Assembly: GCF_000817735.3 (NCBI RefSeq)
Contig: NZ_JTJC03000001.1
Span: forward strand, 877,710-941,709
Direction: 5' to 3'
DNA: 64,000 nucleotides
Source of the DNA: Scytonema millei VB511283
GTDB taxonomy: Bacteria > Cyanobacteriota > Cyanobacteriia > Cyanobacteriales > Chroococcidiopsidaceae
The position numbers were made by a program, and so were the translations under genes. The first letter of the stretch is position 1. The number at the start of each line of letters is the position of its first letter. The notes under the pieces are model-generated. The model made no database searches and was not told where the DNA came from. It worked only from the letters and a program-made list of their open reading frames with translations. Below, in pieces: positions 35,996 to 43,996 of this stretch.

Positions 35996-36844
35996 ATGGC
36001 AAATCTGCGGCAATCAAACTCTAAAATTAATCAATTTCAGGCGATCGGCAAAAAAATAACGCGCGTCTTGCGGATTAGCGCCACCTTACTCACCTCATAT
36101 TACGCTTATATGTTGGAATATCGGGCAGAGCTATTTTTATGGGCTTTGTCTGGTAGCCTACCGCTGATCTTAATGGGGGTATGGACGCAAGCAGCTCAAA
36201 GCGGACAATTCGGCTTATCGCCTATAGACTTTGCGCGTTATTTCCTCACGGTATTTCTGATCCGACAGTTTACTGTGGTGTGGGTCATTTGGGAATTTGA
36301 GAAAGAAGTCGTCGAAGGACGGCTATCTCCTCGCTTGCTTCAACCTTTAGATCCAGTATGGCATCATGTATTTTCTCATATTTCTGAAAGATTTGCTCGC
36401 TTACCATTTGCGATCGCCCTTGTCGGTTTGTTTTTCTTCCTCTATCCGCAAGCCTTTTGGATACCGAGTTTGGGTAGTTCGATCTTATTTATAATTGCCG
36501 TTCTGCTGGCTTTTACTCTGCGGTTTCTGATCCAATATACTTTTGCTTTGTTTGCTTTTTGGACGGAAAGAGCAAATGCAATTGAAAATTTCTGGTTTCT
36601 GTTTTACTTGTTTTTCTCGGGTCTAATTGCACCTTTGGAGACGTTTCCGTCAATTGTGCGCGATATCGTTCTATGGACTCCTTTTCCCTATCTGATTCAT
36701 TTTCCTACGTCTTTAATCGTGGGTTTACCAGAAAATGTAGGGCGGGGTTTTTTAATTACAGTAGGTTGGTGCGCGCTATTTTTCGGCTTAAATCGTTGGC
36801 TGTGGCGACGGGGATTAAAGCAGTATTCTGGGATGGGGGCTTAA
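35996..36844 (+). CDS. ABC-2 family transporter permease (PF06182-like)
   Basis: A 282-residue membrane protein with six hydrophobic segments. After MLEYRAELFLWALSGSLPLILMG come WIWEFEKEVVEGRLSPRLLQPLDP and FLFYLFFSGLIAPLETFPS, the conserved pieces of the ABC2_membrane_6 family (DUF990-type permeases, normally encoded with a second permease and an ATPase). Neither partner is in the window, so they must be encoded elsewhere. The transported substrate is unknown. The gene is separated from the polysaccharide operon by two minus-strand genes. Confidence 0.85.
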   Translation: MANLRQSNSKINQFQAIGKKITRVLRISATLLTSYYAYMLEYRAELFLWALSGSLPLILMGVWTQAAQSGQFGLSPIDFARYFLTVFLIRQFTVVWVIWEFEKEVVEGRLSPRLLQPLDPVWHHVFSHISERFARLPFAIALVGLFFFLYPQAFWIPSLGSSILFIIAVLLAFTLRFLIQYTFALFAFWTERANAIENFWFLFYLFFSGLIAPLETFPSIVRDIVLWTPFPYLIHFPTSLIVGLPENVGRGFLITVGWCALFFGLNRWLWRRGLKQYSGMGA

Positions 36845-36853
36845 GAGATGATG

Positions 36854-36911
36854 TCTCGCAAAGATGCGAAGGCGCAAAGCAATCTTGGCAACTTTGCGTC
36901 TTTGCATGAGA
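36854..36911. repeat. GCAAAGA-type inverted repeat after ABC permease gene
   Basis: A left arm TCTCGCAAAGATGCGAAGG then CGCAAAG, and a right arm CTTTGCGTCTTTGCATGAGA, can fold into a long imperfect hairpin ten bases after the permease stop. It resembles the GCAAAGACGCAAAGA repeat common in cyanobacterial spacers. It may act as a terminator, but there is no T-run. Confidence 0.6.
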
Positions 36912-36982
36912 TGAATTAAAAGACTTGCTTTTCATGCGGAACTACTCGAAGATGTAGGACGGCGATCGCATTTATCCAATTT

Positions 36983-37459
36983 ATGACCGATATCCCTCAA
37001 CCAGGGCAAATATCACCAAATTTTACTGCTATCAACCAAGATGGTAACTTGGTCAGCTTAGTTGATTTTGCCGGACAATGGCTGGTACTTTACTTTTACC
37101 CTAAAGATGATACGCCTGGATGTACGACGGAAGCAAAGGACTTTAGCGATTATACGCAGGAGTTTAGCAACCTGGGGGCGAAGGTTGTCGGCGTGAGTGT
37201 CGATTCTCAACAGTCTCACTGTAAGTTCATTGCCAAACATAATTTGTCAATTATACTTCTGAGCGACCCCGAACATCAGGTTGCTGAAGCCTATGGAGCG
37301 TGGCGATTGAAAAAGTTTATGGGTAGGGAGTATATGGGTGTCGAACGTTCTACTTTTGCGATCGCACCTGATGGAACTATCGCTCATACTTGGGCAAAAG
37401 TCAAAGCCAAAGGTCACGCGATCGCCGTTCTCAATCGTTTGCGAGAATTAACGATGTAA
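36983..37459 (+). CDS. Peroxiredoxin, PrxQ/BCP type
   Basis: A 158-residue thiol peroxidase reducing H2O2 and organic peroxides with thioredoxin. The peroxidatic Cys47 sits in YPKDDTPGCTTEAKDF. The position five residues on, which is the resolving Cys in E. coli BCP, is Lys52. A second Cys at 80 (SQQSHCKFIAKH) matches the alternative PrxQ subtype whose resolving Cys lies in helix alpha-3 (as in Xanthomonas PrxQ). Later motifs VAEAYGAW and RSTFAIAPDGTI are standard. No transit signal is present, so it is cytosolic. Confidence 0.92.
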   Translation: MTDIPQPGQISPNFTAINQDGNLVSLVDFAGQWLVLYFYPKDDTPGCTTEAKDFSDYTQEFSNLGAKVVGVSVDSQQSHCKFIAKHNLSIILLSDPEHQVAEAYGAWRLKKFMGREYMGVERSTFAIAPDGTIAHTWAKVKAKGHAIAVLNRLRELTM

Positions 37460-37525
37460 GAGAACGCACACTCATTCCAATTAAGATATGTTAAGCTTGG
37501 CTCGAACCCTCAGCCTTCCCGGACG

Positions 37526-38182
37526 ATGACCATGCTAGCAGCGATTCTTTACGATCTCGATGGCACAATTGTCAATACCGATCCGCTACACTTCCGTGTA
37601 TGGCAAGCACTTTTGCAAGAGCATGGTATAGAGATCGATGAAGAGTTCTATAAAAATCGCATGAGTGGCAGGCTGAATCCATTTATCGTGCAAGAATTGT
37701 TTCCAGAATTCTCTTCAGAAGAGGTGATAAAATTTAGCGATCGCAAAGAAGCAGAGTTTCGGGAACTAGCGGCAGAATTGAAACCAATACCAGGACTACT
37801 AGAAGTGATTGCTTGGGCTGATGAAAGGGGAATCAAACAAGCCGTAGTCACAAATGCTCCTTCAGAAAACGCTAAGCACATGTTGAGCGTTTTGAACTTA
37901 GAACACAGATTCGAGCGAGTGTTTGTCTCGCAAGAAATCGGCATGGCAAAACCCGATCCTGGTCCTTATCTCTACGCACTGGCTTATTTTGGCTTCAATG
38001 CTCAACAAGCGCTTGTATTTGAAGATTCTCCCTCGGGAATTCGTGCAGCTGTGGGTGCAGGAATACCCACAGTAGGCATCACCTCTTCCCAAACAGCAGA
38101 CGAGCTTGACGATCTAGGCGCAATGCTAGCTATTCCTGATTTTACCGACTCCCAACTTTGGGGACTATTAGGCAGCAGATAA
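37526..38182 (+). CDS. HAD-superfamily hydrolase, beta-phosphoglucomutase-like subfamily
   Basis: A 218-residue HAD phosphatase/mutase. Motif I is LYDLDGTIVNTD, with nucleophile D10 and acid D12; motif II is AVVTNAPSENAKHML; the motif III lysine is in GMAKPDPGPYLYAL; and motif IV is ALVFEDSPSGIRAAVGAG. The N-terminal cap (LQEHGIEIDEEFYKNRMSG) is of the C1 type. The substrate is unknown; phosphoglycolate, sugar phosphate or a mutase reaction are all possible. A second in-frame ATG two codons on (37532) is an alternative start. Confidence 0.88.
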   Translation: MTMLAAILYDLDGTIVNTDPLHFRVWQALLQEHGIEIDEEFYKNRMSGRLNPFIVQELFPEFSSEEVIKFSDRKEAEFRELAAELKPIPGLLEVIAWADERGIKQAVVTNAPSENAKHMLSVLNLEHRFERVFVSQEIGMAKPDPGPYLYALAYFGFNAQQALVFEDSPSGIRAAVGAGIPTVGITSSQTADELDDLGAMLAIPDFTDSQLWGLLGSR

Positions 38183-38278
38183 TACAAATAACTATCTTTG
38201 TGTAATAAGTTGTTTCACATGTAATTTGCCTGCAAATAGCAGCCAAAAGCCTGAATAGAAATACATTTTCCCCTTTCT

Positions 38279-38303
38279 ACTTTTAACTTTTAACTTTTGA
38301 CTT
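38279..38303. repeat. Heptamer array (ACTTTTA/G)x3
   Basis: Three tandem heptamers ACTTTTA, ACTTTTA, ACTTTTG in the spacer between the HAD gene and the substrate-binding protein. They are of the same family as the arrays at 42421-42455, 56242-56273 and 59207-59241. The rest of this 278-bp spacer shows no gene. Confidence 0.8.
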
Positions 38304-38460
38304 GCTTGACAGGGACTTGCTCGAATCGGCTTGCTGGTAGTAATATGCTTGACTGTATTTCTACATCCGAACAACTCAAGCATCTTTACATTTGTCTTTC
38401 AGAACGACCAAACGACCGTAGCAATCGATCGCAGCTTGTTGTTAGTTACAATCTACAACT

Positions 38461-39504
38461 ATGTCAAAGATGAATCAGTATTGGTCTCGCCGTCATGCAC
38501 TGTGGATGATGGCAGGGACGGCGGGAAGTTTCGTTTTACATGAGGGTTTATCTGGGAGTGACACGGTGGCTCAAACATCCTCTCCAAAAACCGTCTCAGC
38601 CACGATTGGCATTCTGAACTGGATTGGATTAACACCACTACATATCGCACTCGAAAAAGGTTTTTTTAAACAAGCAGGTCTTGACTTGCAGCCAAAAATC
38701 TTCGGCTCTAACCCCGATTCTAACGCTGCTTTTATCGCTGGACGGCTTGATGCTCTCGCTCCCGTAACTTCAGAAGCAATTTTGATTGCGAGTAAAGGCA
38801 AAGACTTTCGAGTGGTTTTAGTTGAAGATATTTCGGTAGGTGGGGATGGAATTTTGGCGCGAAACAGCGTCACAGACATCAAGGCATTTAAAGGTAAAAA
38901 AGTGGCAGTGGAAAGAGCCTCTGTCAGCCATTTCTTCCTCTTGCAAGTCCTAGCTGAAGCAGGTTTGAGCGAGAAGGATATTACAATTGTCAGCACAACG
39001 CCAGATGCAGCAGCGGCAGCTTATCAAACTGGACAGATTGAGATTGCTGTATCTTACGCACCTTTTTTACAAACAGCAAATCAAGCGCAGAAAGACGGAC
39101 GAATTATTTACGATTCTGCAAAGATGCCAACTGCAATTAGCGATCTATACGTGTTTGACGCGAAGTTTATTCAAGCTAATCCTCAAGCAGTACAGGCATT
39201 TGTTAACGGTATACTTCAGGGGTTAGACTTCCTCAATAAAAACCCAAAAGAAGGGTTAGCGATCGCAGCTAAGCGTTTGGAGACAACACCTGATAGTCTT
39301 GCCGCCGATTTGAAAGGAATTAAACTTCCCGATGCTGCTATGAATATCGAAATGTTTACTAACTCGCAAAGCGAGTTTTACATATTAAACTCAATGAAGT
39401 CTATGGCTAAATTTTTATCCAGCCAGAACCAGATTGAAAAAGTTCCTGATATGTCAAAGTTTATCGAACCAAAGTTTGTCAAGACAGCACAGAATCCGAA
39501 TTAA
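38461..39504 (+). CDS. ABC-type substrate-binding protein (SsuA/TauA/NMT1 family), Tat-exported
   Basis: A 347-residue periplasmic binding protein. The N-terminus YWSRRHALWMMAGTAGSFVL is a twin-arginine signal (SRRxAL variant). The mature part has IGILNWIGLTPLHIALEKGFF and VAVERASVSHFFLLQVLAEAGL, typical of the nitrate/sulfonate/taurine-binding NMT1 superfamily. No permease or ATPase gene is adjacent. Its stop codon shares the TTAA tetranucleotide 39501-39504 with the stop of the convergent gene, which also contains an NMT1-type domain, suggesting related ligands. The ligand itself cannot be told. Confidence 0.88.
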   Translation: MSKMNQYWSRRHALWMMAGTAGSFVLHEGLSGSDTVAQTSSPKTVSATIGILNWIGLTPLHIALEKGFFKQAGLDLQPKIFGSNPDSNAAFIAGRLDALAPVTSEAILIASKGKDFRVVLVEDISVGGDGILARNSVTDIKAFKGKKVAVERASVSHFFLLQVLAEAGLSEKDITIVSTTPDAAAAAYQTGQIEIAVSYAPFLQTANQAQKDGRIIYDSAKMPTAISDLYVFDAKFIQANPQAVQAFVNGILQGLDFLNKNPKEGLAIAAKRLETTPDSLAADLKGIKLPDAAMNIEMFTNSQSEFYILNSMKSMAKFLSSQNQIEKVPDMSKFIEPKFVKTAQNPN

Positions 39505-41207
39505 GTCCCAACGCGCACGAGGCGAATTTCTGTCCTTTGATTGCGCGGATCTTGGGGTGAAATTCCAGATAGGGGTTGGCGAAAGCCTTTACCCTCAGCA
39601 ACGATCTGAAGCTTCAAGCGCGATTTGAGATAATTGGCGACGACTTGCGATCGCTGTTGGCTGAGTTTTTGGTTGAGTGCGGCTAAGCCAGTTCTGGATG
39701 TATGACCGATGACGCGCACGGCGACGGTGCGATCGTTGAAATCAGACATTTCTGCTGCTAGGCGATCTAATGTTTGCTTGCCTTCAGGTGTGAGTGTTGC
39801 CGAATCGTAGGCGAATTTCACGTTCCCGTTCACCTGCAAGTTGCCAATGTTAGGCGCGGTTGTCAATGAATTTCGATCGAATTTACGAGGGGTAAGTGCT
39901 ATTTCTTGACCTGCCAGTTTACTAGCTAGTGTTGGGTTATCTGCGCGGATCAAATCGATCAGTGTTTGGGTGTTATTTGCGGCTTGAGTGACGAACTGGG
40001 GAGTAAATAGGTTTTTAGGATTGGTAGGAACTTGCTCCATTTTGCCTGCTAGTGTCAAGATTGCAGCTGTAGAGTTGATGCGTTTTTCAAAAGTGCCATC
40101 AGTCAGCCAGGATTGAGCTTCAGTTGCGGTAAAAAACTTAATTCCCTGGATGACGGCGATCGCATCTTCTGCTGATAGTTGTCCATCTTGAGCTATTTGT
40201 TGTTTCAACCGGGAAGCATCGCGCATGTCAGCATCAACACGGCGATAGTATGCAGCTAAGAAGTCGGAAAGTTTGTCGGGTTGAGATTGGATCAGGCGAT
40301 TGGAAGCTATAATTACGTCTACGATCGCCCCTTGAGCGTCGCCACTCGATAAAACTACTGTATATCCCTGATTTTGCGCTTGAGTAACGTATGGTTCCCA
40401 GACAACAGCTACCGCTACATTTTGTCGCGGATCTTGGATGAGTTTCCACGCATCGGCAGCATCTTCTACTCGCCGGATTTGGAAATCGCTTAACTGAAAT
40501 TCTTCAAATTTGGCACTCAGTAATAAGGCGAGATACTCGCTCGGACTGTTGCCAGTAAAAGCAATATCTAACAGTTTACCTTGCGATCGCTGCTGTTGAA
40601 CGAGTTGGGTTAAATCTTGTAGCGATCGCAATTTTGGATATTTTTTGGTATTGAGAATAACTGCATCTCCCCCCATCGTGCGATCGATCAATCCAACGAC
40701 TTTACCATTAACTTTTTGCAGCAGAAATTCATCGAGCGTCGAAAATGCCAAGTCAGTTTTTCCCTGATTTAACTGCTCGATTTGTTTGGAGAAATGCATT
40801 TCATCCATACCGAGTTGATAGCGCCAGTCAATGCCCAATTTTTTCAGTGCTTGTCGCAGTTCTGGACTCCGAAAAGTGCTGTAACCGCTGAAGGAGTTGC
40901 CGCTAGCTAGCAATGGCGTATATTCTTGTTTCAAAGTATTTTCCGAGCCAGTGGAAATAGAATTAGTGTTGGTAGCTTTTTGTACAGGCAAGCTACGAGT
41001 TTTCCAGACCAAATAGAGTATTCCCGCCAGCGCTAATATTCCAATTAATGGTACAACCGACCAATTCATCGTAAACGATCGAGTAGGAGTTTTTTTATTG
41101 CGATTGAGAGGAGCGTGACAATTTTGACAGTGAGTTAAGGCGATCGAATTAATATGACCGCAGTTCTGACAGTTGATAGAATGATATTGTTTTGGAGTAG
41201 ATTTCAT
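39501..41207 (-). CDS. Zinc ribbon-TM-substrate-binding-OmpA fusion protein
   Basis: A 568-residue membrane protein of four parts. (1) A cytoplasmic zinc ribbon with C13, C16, C27, C30. (2) One TM helix at about 49-68 (VVPLIGILALAGILYLVW). (3) A periplasmic NMT1/phosphonate-type binding domain (FSTLDEFLLQKVNGKVVGLI, IAFTGNSPSEYLALLLSAKF, VWEPYVTQAQNQGY). (4) A C-terminal OmpA peptidoglycan-binding domain at about 455-565 (VKFAYDSATLTPEGKQTLDR, VRVIGHTSRTGLAALNQKLS). It would link a ligand sensor to the cell wall. The fusion order is certain from sequence; the job is not known. It is convergent with the SBP gene at 38461. Confidence 0.82.
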   Translation of the reverse strand: MKSTPKQYHSINCQNCGHINSIALTHCQNCHAPLNRNKKTPTRSFTMNWSVVPLIGILALAGILYLVWKTRSLPVQKATNTNSISTGSENTLKQEYTPLLASGNSFSGYSTFRSPELRQALKKLGIDWRYQLGMDEMHFSKQIEQLNQGKTDLAFSTLDEFLLQKVNGKVVGLIDRTMGGDAVILNTKKYPKLRSLQDLTQLVQQQRSQGKLLDIAFTGNSPSEYLALLLSAKFEEFQLSDFQIRRVEDAADAWKLIQDPRQNVAVAVVWEPYVTQAQNQGYTVVLSSGDAQGAIVDVIIASNRLIQSQPDKLSDFLAAYYRRVDADMRDASRLKQQIAQDGQLSAEDAIAVIQGIKFFTATEAQSWLTDGTFEKRINSTAAILTLAGKMEQVPTNPKNLFTPQFVTQAANNTQTLIDLIRADNPTLASKLAGQEIALTPRKFDRNSLTTAPNIGNLQVNGNVKFAYDSATLTPEGKQTLDRLAAEMSDFNDRTVAVRVIGHTSRTGLAALNQKLSQQRSQVVANYLKSRLKLQIVAEGKGFRQPLSGISPQDPRNQRTEIRLVRVGT

Positions 41208-41361
41208 TTTTCATAACAGGAAAATATAGCAATAAAGAATTAAAGCTTAAGGATGAAATTTATGCAATCAATCCTCTAACAATCTTTATTTTTTCCTTTT
41301 GATACATATGTTACAAATAATATTTTAAATGTAGCGTTTCCCATGCAGGTGTAATACATGG

Positions 41362-41384
41362 GTAGGGGCGCACAGCGCCCCTAC
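41362..41384. repeat. Perfect hairpin GTAGGGGCGC-ACA-GCGCCCCTAC
   Basis: A 10-bp perfect stem with a 3-nt loop in the 236-bp spacer between the S66 peptidase gene and the SBP-OmpA gene. It is a recurring cyanobacterial spacer palindrome. Its GTAGGGGCG ends match those of the longer elements inserted in recN. No gene is seen in the remainder of the spacer. Confidence 0.85.
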
Positions 41385-41443
41385 AGACATACGTAGCTCA
41401 TTCAACTGAGAATGGCTATAAATGATTTTTGGTAATGTAAAGC

Positions 41444-42559
41444 TTATACAACCGCAGGTTCCAGCATCCGAATTATTCCTTTTGCGGCATCAATTTCAAC
41501 TTCTAGACCGATTGGTAGTGTCACAATAGTGTCGATGTGTCCGATCGCCGCACCGTACCAAGCGGGAATTTTTAATGGTTGAATGTGGTTCCAAATCACT
41601 TCCTCTAAAGTTAAAGAACCGTAATCGGCATCTGGAGTACAATTAGGACATTGCCCAAATATAAAACCTGCTAGTCTATCGAAGATTCCAGCTAATTTTA
41701 ATTGTGTCATCATGCGATCGAGCCGATAAATATTTTCGCCAATATCTTCTAAAAATAAAATCGCTCCATCGAGATTTGGCAAGTATGGCGAACCGACAAT
41801 TGCCGATAGCACAGATAGATTTCCTCCCAACAACCTCCCTCTAGCACGACCGGAATTAATCGTTTGAATTCGATATTTGACTTGCATCAAACGATCTGTA
41901 TCGCTGCCATCTTTTAAGTTTTGAAACTCTAAAGATTCGCCTGCAAATAATATGCGGCGGAAATAATCTGTTTGCTCTGCATTCCAAGAAGAGAAGCCAT
42001 TTGGTCCATGAAAAGTGACTAAATTAGTTCGAGCTGTAATCCCTAAAATTAGAGCAGTAATATCGCTAAATCCAACAATAATTTTGGGATTTTTCCGAAT
42101 TAATTCGTAATCTAAATATGGTAAAATTCTGCTAGAACCCCACCCACCTGTAATCGGCAAAAGAGCAGCAACTTTAGGGTCGGCAAAAAACTGATTTACA
42201 TCAGCAGCGCGATCGCGGTCTTGTCCAGCTAAGTAACCGTAGCGATCCAAGACATGAGGTGCAAGTTTCGGTTCTAACCCCAATCCTCTCACAGCATCGC
42301 GGACAATATCTAAATTTTCCCGCACAAATGTCGCCCCAGCAGGGCTAATAATTCCGACTACGGAGCCGGGTTTGAGTCTGGCTGGCTTGATGGGAGAATT
42401 CGGAATTCGGAATTCGGAATTTTTGACTTTTGACTTTTGACTTTTGACTTTTGAATTGTTCCCTTGTCCGAATACAGGTGAACCAACTATAGTACCAATA
42501 CCAGCAGTAGCGATCGCAGTTTTGAGAACTTGACTGAAAAATTGACGGCGTGGGAACAT
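41444..42559 (-). CDS. S66-family LD-carboxypeptidase with repeat-derived insertion
   Basis: A 371-residue peptidase of the LdcA/MccF family, which removes terminal D-Ala from murein tetrapeptides in recycling. The N-terminus FPRRQFFSQVLKTAIATAGIG is a Tat-like signal. The mature domain begins at RLKPGSVVGIISPAG; the nucleophile block is ITGGWGSSRILPYLDY, followed by IVGFSDITALIL and FHGPNGFSSW, and VLFLEDIGE-like LFLEDIGENIYRLDRM. Between signal and domain, residues of about 35-54 (SKVKSQKSKVKNSEFRIPNS) are read through heptamer arrays. It starts 5 bp after the thioesterase stop, so the two are co-transcribed. Confidence 0.9.
   Translation of the reverse strand: MFPRRQFFSQVLKTAIATAGIGTIVGSPVFGQGNNSKVKSQKSKVKNSEFRIPNSPIKPARLKPGSVVGIISPAGATFVRENLDIVRDAVRGLGLEPKLAPHVLDRYGYLAGQDRDRAADVNQFFADPKVAALLPITGGWGSSRILPYLDYELIRKNPKIIVGFSDITALILGITARTNLVTFHGPNGFSSWNAEQTDYFRRILFAGESLEFQNLKDGSDTDRLMQVKYRIQTINSGRARGRLLGGNLSVLSAIVGSPYLPNLDGAILFLEDIGENIYRLDRMMTQLKLAGIFDRLAGFIFGQCPNCTPDADYGSLTLEEVIWNHIQPLKIPAWYGAAIGHIDTIVTLPIGLEVEIDAAKGIIRMLEPAVV
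42396..42455 (-). repeat. In-frame heptamer arrays inside S66 peptidase gene
   Basis: (GAATTCG)x3 plus GAAT at 42396-42419 is followed directly by (TTTTGAC)x4 plus TTTTGAA at 42421-42455. The same heptamers are found in non-coding spacers (38279, 56242, 59207). Here they lie within the coding frame just after the export signal, adding about 20 residues. Confidence 0.9.
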
Positions 42560-42564
42560 TGAGC

Positions 42565-43041
42565 TTAGCGATTTGGCGTACCAGCTAGCCGAGTGAAAGC
42601 ATTCTCGACATCTGGGGGTAATTGACGCATAATTTTACCCTTTTCGCGATCGACTGCTACTAATATGACTCTTGCCGTTACATACAATTCTTGGCTGTCG
42701 GGAGATTGGATTTGATAGTCCCAATTGATCCGCACGCCTTCCATATCCGCCATACGGGTTCTGACTATGGCATCCATTCCCATTTTGATCGGACGATGGT
42801 AGCGTACTGCGAGTTCTACCACGGGTAGGTCGCAACCCAAAGCGACTAAGTCAGCAAAATTAATCCCAATCGATCGCAAGCATTCTACCCGCGCTTCTTC
42901 CATCCAGGCTATGTACGAACCATGCCAAACAACACCAGCATAATCTGTATGATGGGGTTGGACTCGGACTGGATATTCAAACCAATCTGTAAAGGCTACA
43001 TTAGGTAGGTTGGTTGGGGACTGTTCTCGTGCTTGACTCAC
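42565..43041 (-). CDS. YbgC/4-hydroxybenzoyl-CoA-type thioesterase
   Basis: A hotdog-fold acyl-CoA thioesterase, 158 residues from a GTG at 43041 (VSQAREQSPTN). The longer frame from 43119 begins inside a heptamer array (the THYLLPITHY segment) and is unlikely to be a real start. The core VRVQPHHTDYAGVVWHGSYI, with the catalytic Asp in TDYAGVV, then WMEEARVECLRSIGI, is the family hallmark. Substrates in the family include 4-hydroxybenzoyl- and DHNA-CoA; a phylloquinone-pathway role is possible but not shown. It lies just before the S66 peptidase gene. Confidence 0.8.
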   Translation of the reverse strand: MSQAREQSPTNLPNVAFTDWFEYPVRVQPHHTDYAGVVWHGSYIAWMEEARVECLRSIGINFADLVALGCDLPVVELAVRYHRPIKMGMDAIVRTRMADMEGVRINWDYQIQSPDSQELYVTARVILVAVDREKGKIMRQLPPDVENAFTRLAGTPNR

Positions 43042-43047
43042 TGTGCA

Positions 43048-43082
43048 GTAATGGGTAATAGGTAATAGGTAATGGGTAATGT
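43048..43082. repeat. Heptamer array (GTAATRG)x5 upstream of thioesterase
   Basis: Five tandem copies of GTAATGG/GTAATAG just upstream of the chosen thioesterase start. A second short array of CTACCAA-like units lies at 43108-43122. Both are in the gap to the DUF3891 gene. Confidence 0.8.
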
Positions 43083-43146
43083 GCGTAGTTAGCAGTTGAT
43101 GGCAGCTACCAACTACCAACTACCGACGACCAATTACCATATGCAA

Positions 43147-43875
43147 TCATACTTTAACAAATGTCCACTCCAAACTTTTCATCGGCGCAGTTTGTAATTG
43201 CTCTGTCAGTTCGGCATTACTACCAAATTGTAGTTGGGAAAGGTATGAGGCTTCTACGTTGACAGTAAACTCCTTCTCTTCAAAGCACCAAGGGGTAACA
43301 GTAACTTTGCCATCCTTCAACTGAATAATATCGTAGCGATCGCCATCTGGTCCTTTACCAATTTCTAAGGCGCGTTCGTCTACTGGTAATTGACGATTAC
43401 AGAGAATCAACGAGAGGCGATCGCACCACTGAAAAAATGCATAAGCTTCTTCAGCATCTTTCTGGCTAATTTTAAGTTCTTTCCTATATTGCTTTTGTAG
43501 CTCTAATTGTTCGTCGAGAAACTCATCCAGCTCCGATGACTCTCCCCGTTTTCCTTCATTCAAAAAGCTAGTATGCATAGAAGTTAGCATTGTCACCCAC
43601 CGTCCCCGATAGCGTGCGTTGGAGATATGCTGTTTCAGCTTGGGTAGATGGGTACTAGTGTCGAGAGTAAAGTCTAACGGCGCACCAGCTGGTGTGAGGC
43701 TATTTTCTTCCCATTCCTTTTCTAAATCGTCGTGGTGGGAAATTGCCGCTATAGTTTCGTAGATCCGTGGCGGAAAATCTTTACGTCGCCAGTGTCCGGC
43801 GATTTGTGCTGCCAGTAGCGCATGAGCGCGATGGTAAATAACTTCCCAACCTGTTTCAGTTTGATTAGCAATCAT
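43147..43875 (-). CDS. DUF3891 family protein
   Basis: A 242-residue protein of unknown function. The start MIANQTETGWEVIYHRAHAL is followed by a His/Asp-rich helical part, ETIAAISHHDDLEKEW, in which HHDD resembles a metal-binding set, and by FFQWCDRLSLILCNRQLP. The family is widespread in cyanobacteria and has no established activity. An HD-like metal-dependent hydrolase fold would fit the motif spacing, but this is inference. It lies downstream of mysC on the same strand, separated by a 121-bp spacer of heptamer arrays, so a mycosporine role is not implied. Confidence 0.8.
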   Translation of the reverse strand: MIANQTETGWEVIYHRAHALLAAQIAGHWRRKDFPPRIYETIAAISHHDDLEKEWEENSLTPAGAPLDFTLDTSTHLPKLKQHISNARYRGRWVTMLTSMHTSFLNEGKRGESSELDEFLDEQLELQKQYRKELKISQKDAEEAYAFFQWCDRLSLILCNRQLPVDERALEIGKGPDGDRYDIIQLKDGKVTVTPWCFEEKEFTVNVEASYLSQLQFGSNAELTEQLQTAPMKSLEWTFVKV

Positions 43876-43876
43876 A

Positions 43877-43983
43877 TATCAGTTATCAGTTATCAGTAAA
43901 GAAAGGGTGTAGTGAGTGGTGCGTGAAGAAAGGGTGTGGAGTGCAGGTGTAGTAGATTGGTCACTAGCCACTAGCCACTAGCC
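43877..43983. repeat. Heptamer arrays (TATCAGT)x3 and (ACTAGCC)x3
   Basis: TATCAGT in three copies at 43877-43897 directly abuts the DUF3891 start, and ACTAGCC in three copies at 43963-43983 lies just downstream of the mysC stop. They fill most of the 121-bp spacer. Confidence 0.85.
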
Positions 43984-43996
43984 ACTATTCACTGGT

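Noticed and set aside
37495-37525. GGGTTCGAGCC motif on the minus strand, resembling a tRNA T-loop
   Set aside because: The T-stem does not pair and no anticodon or acceptor stem is found.
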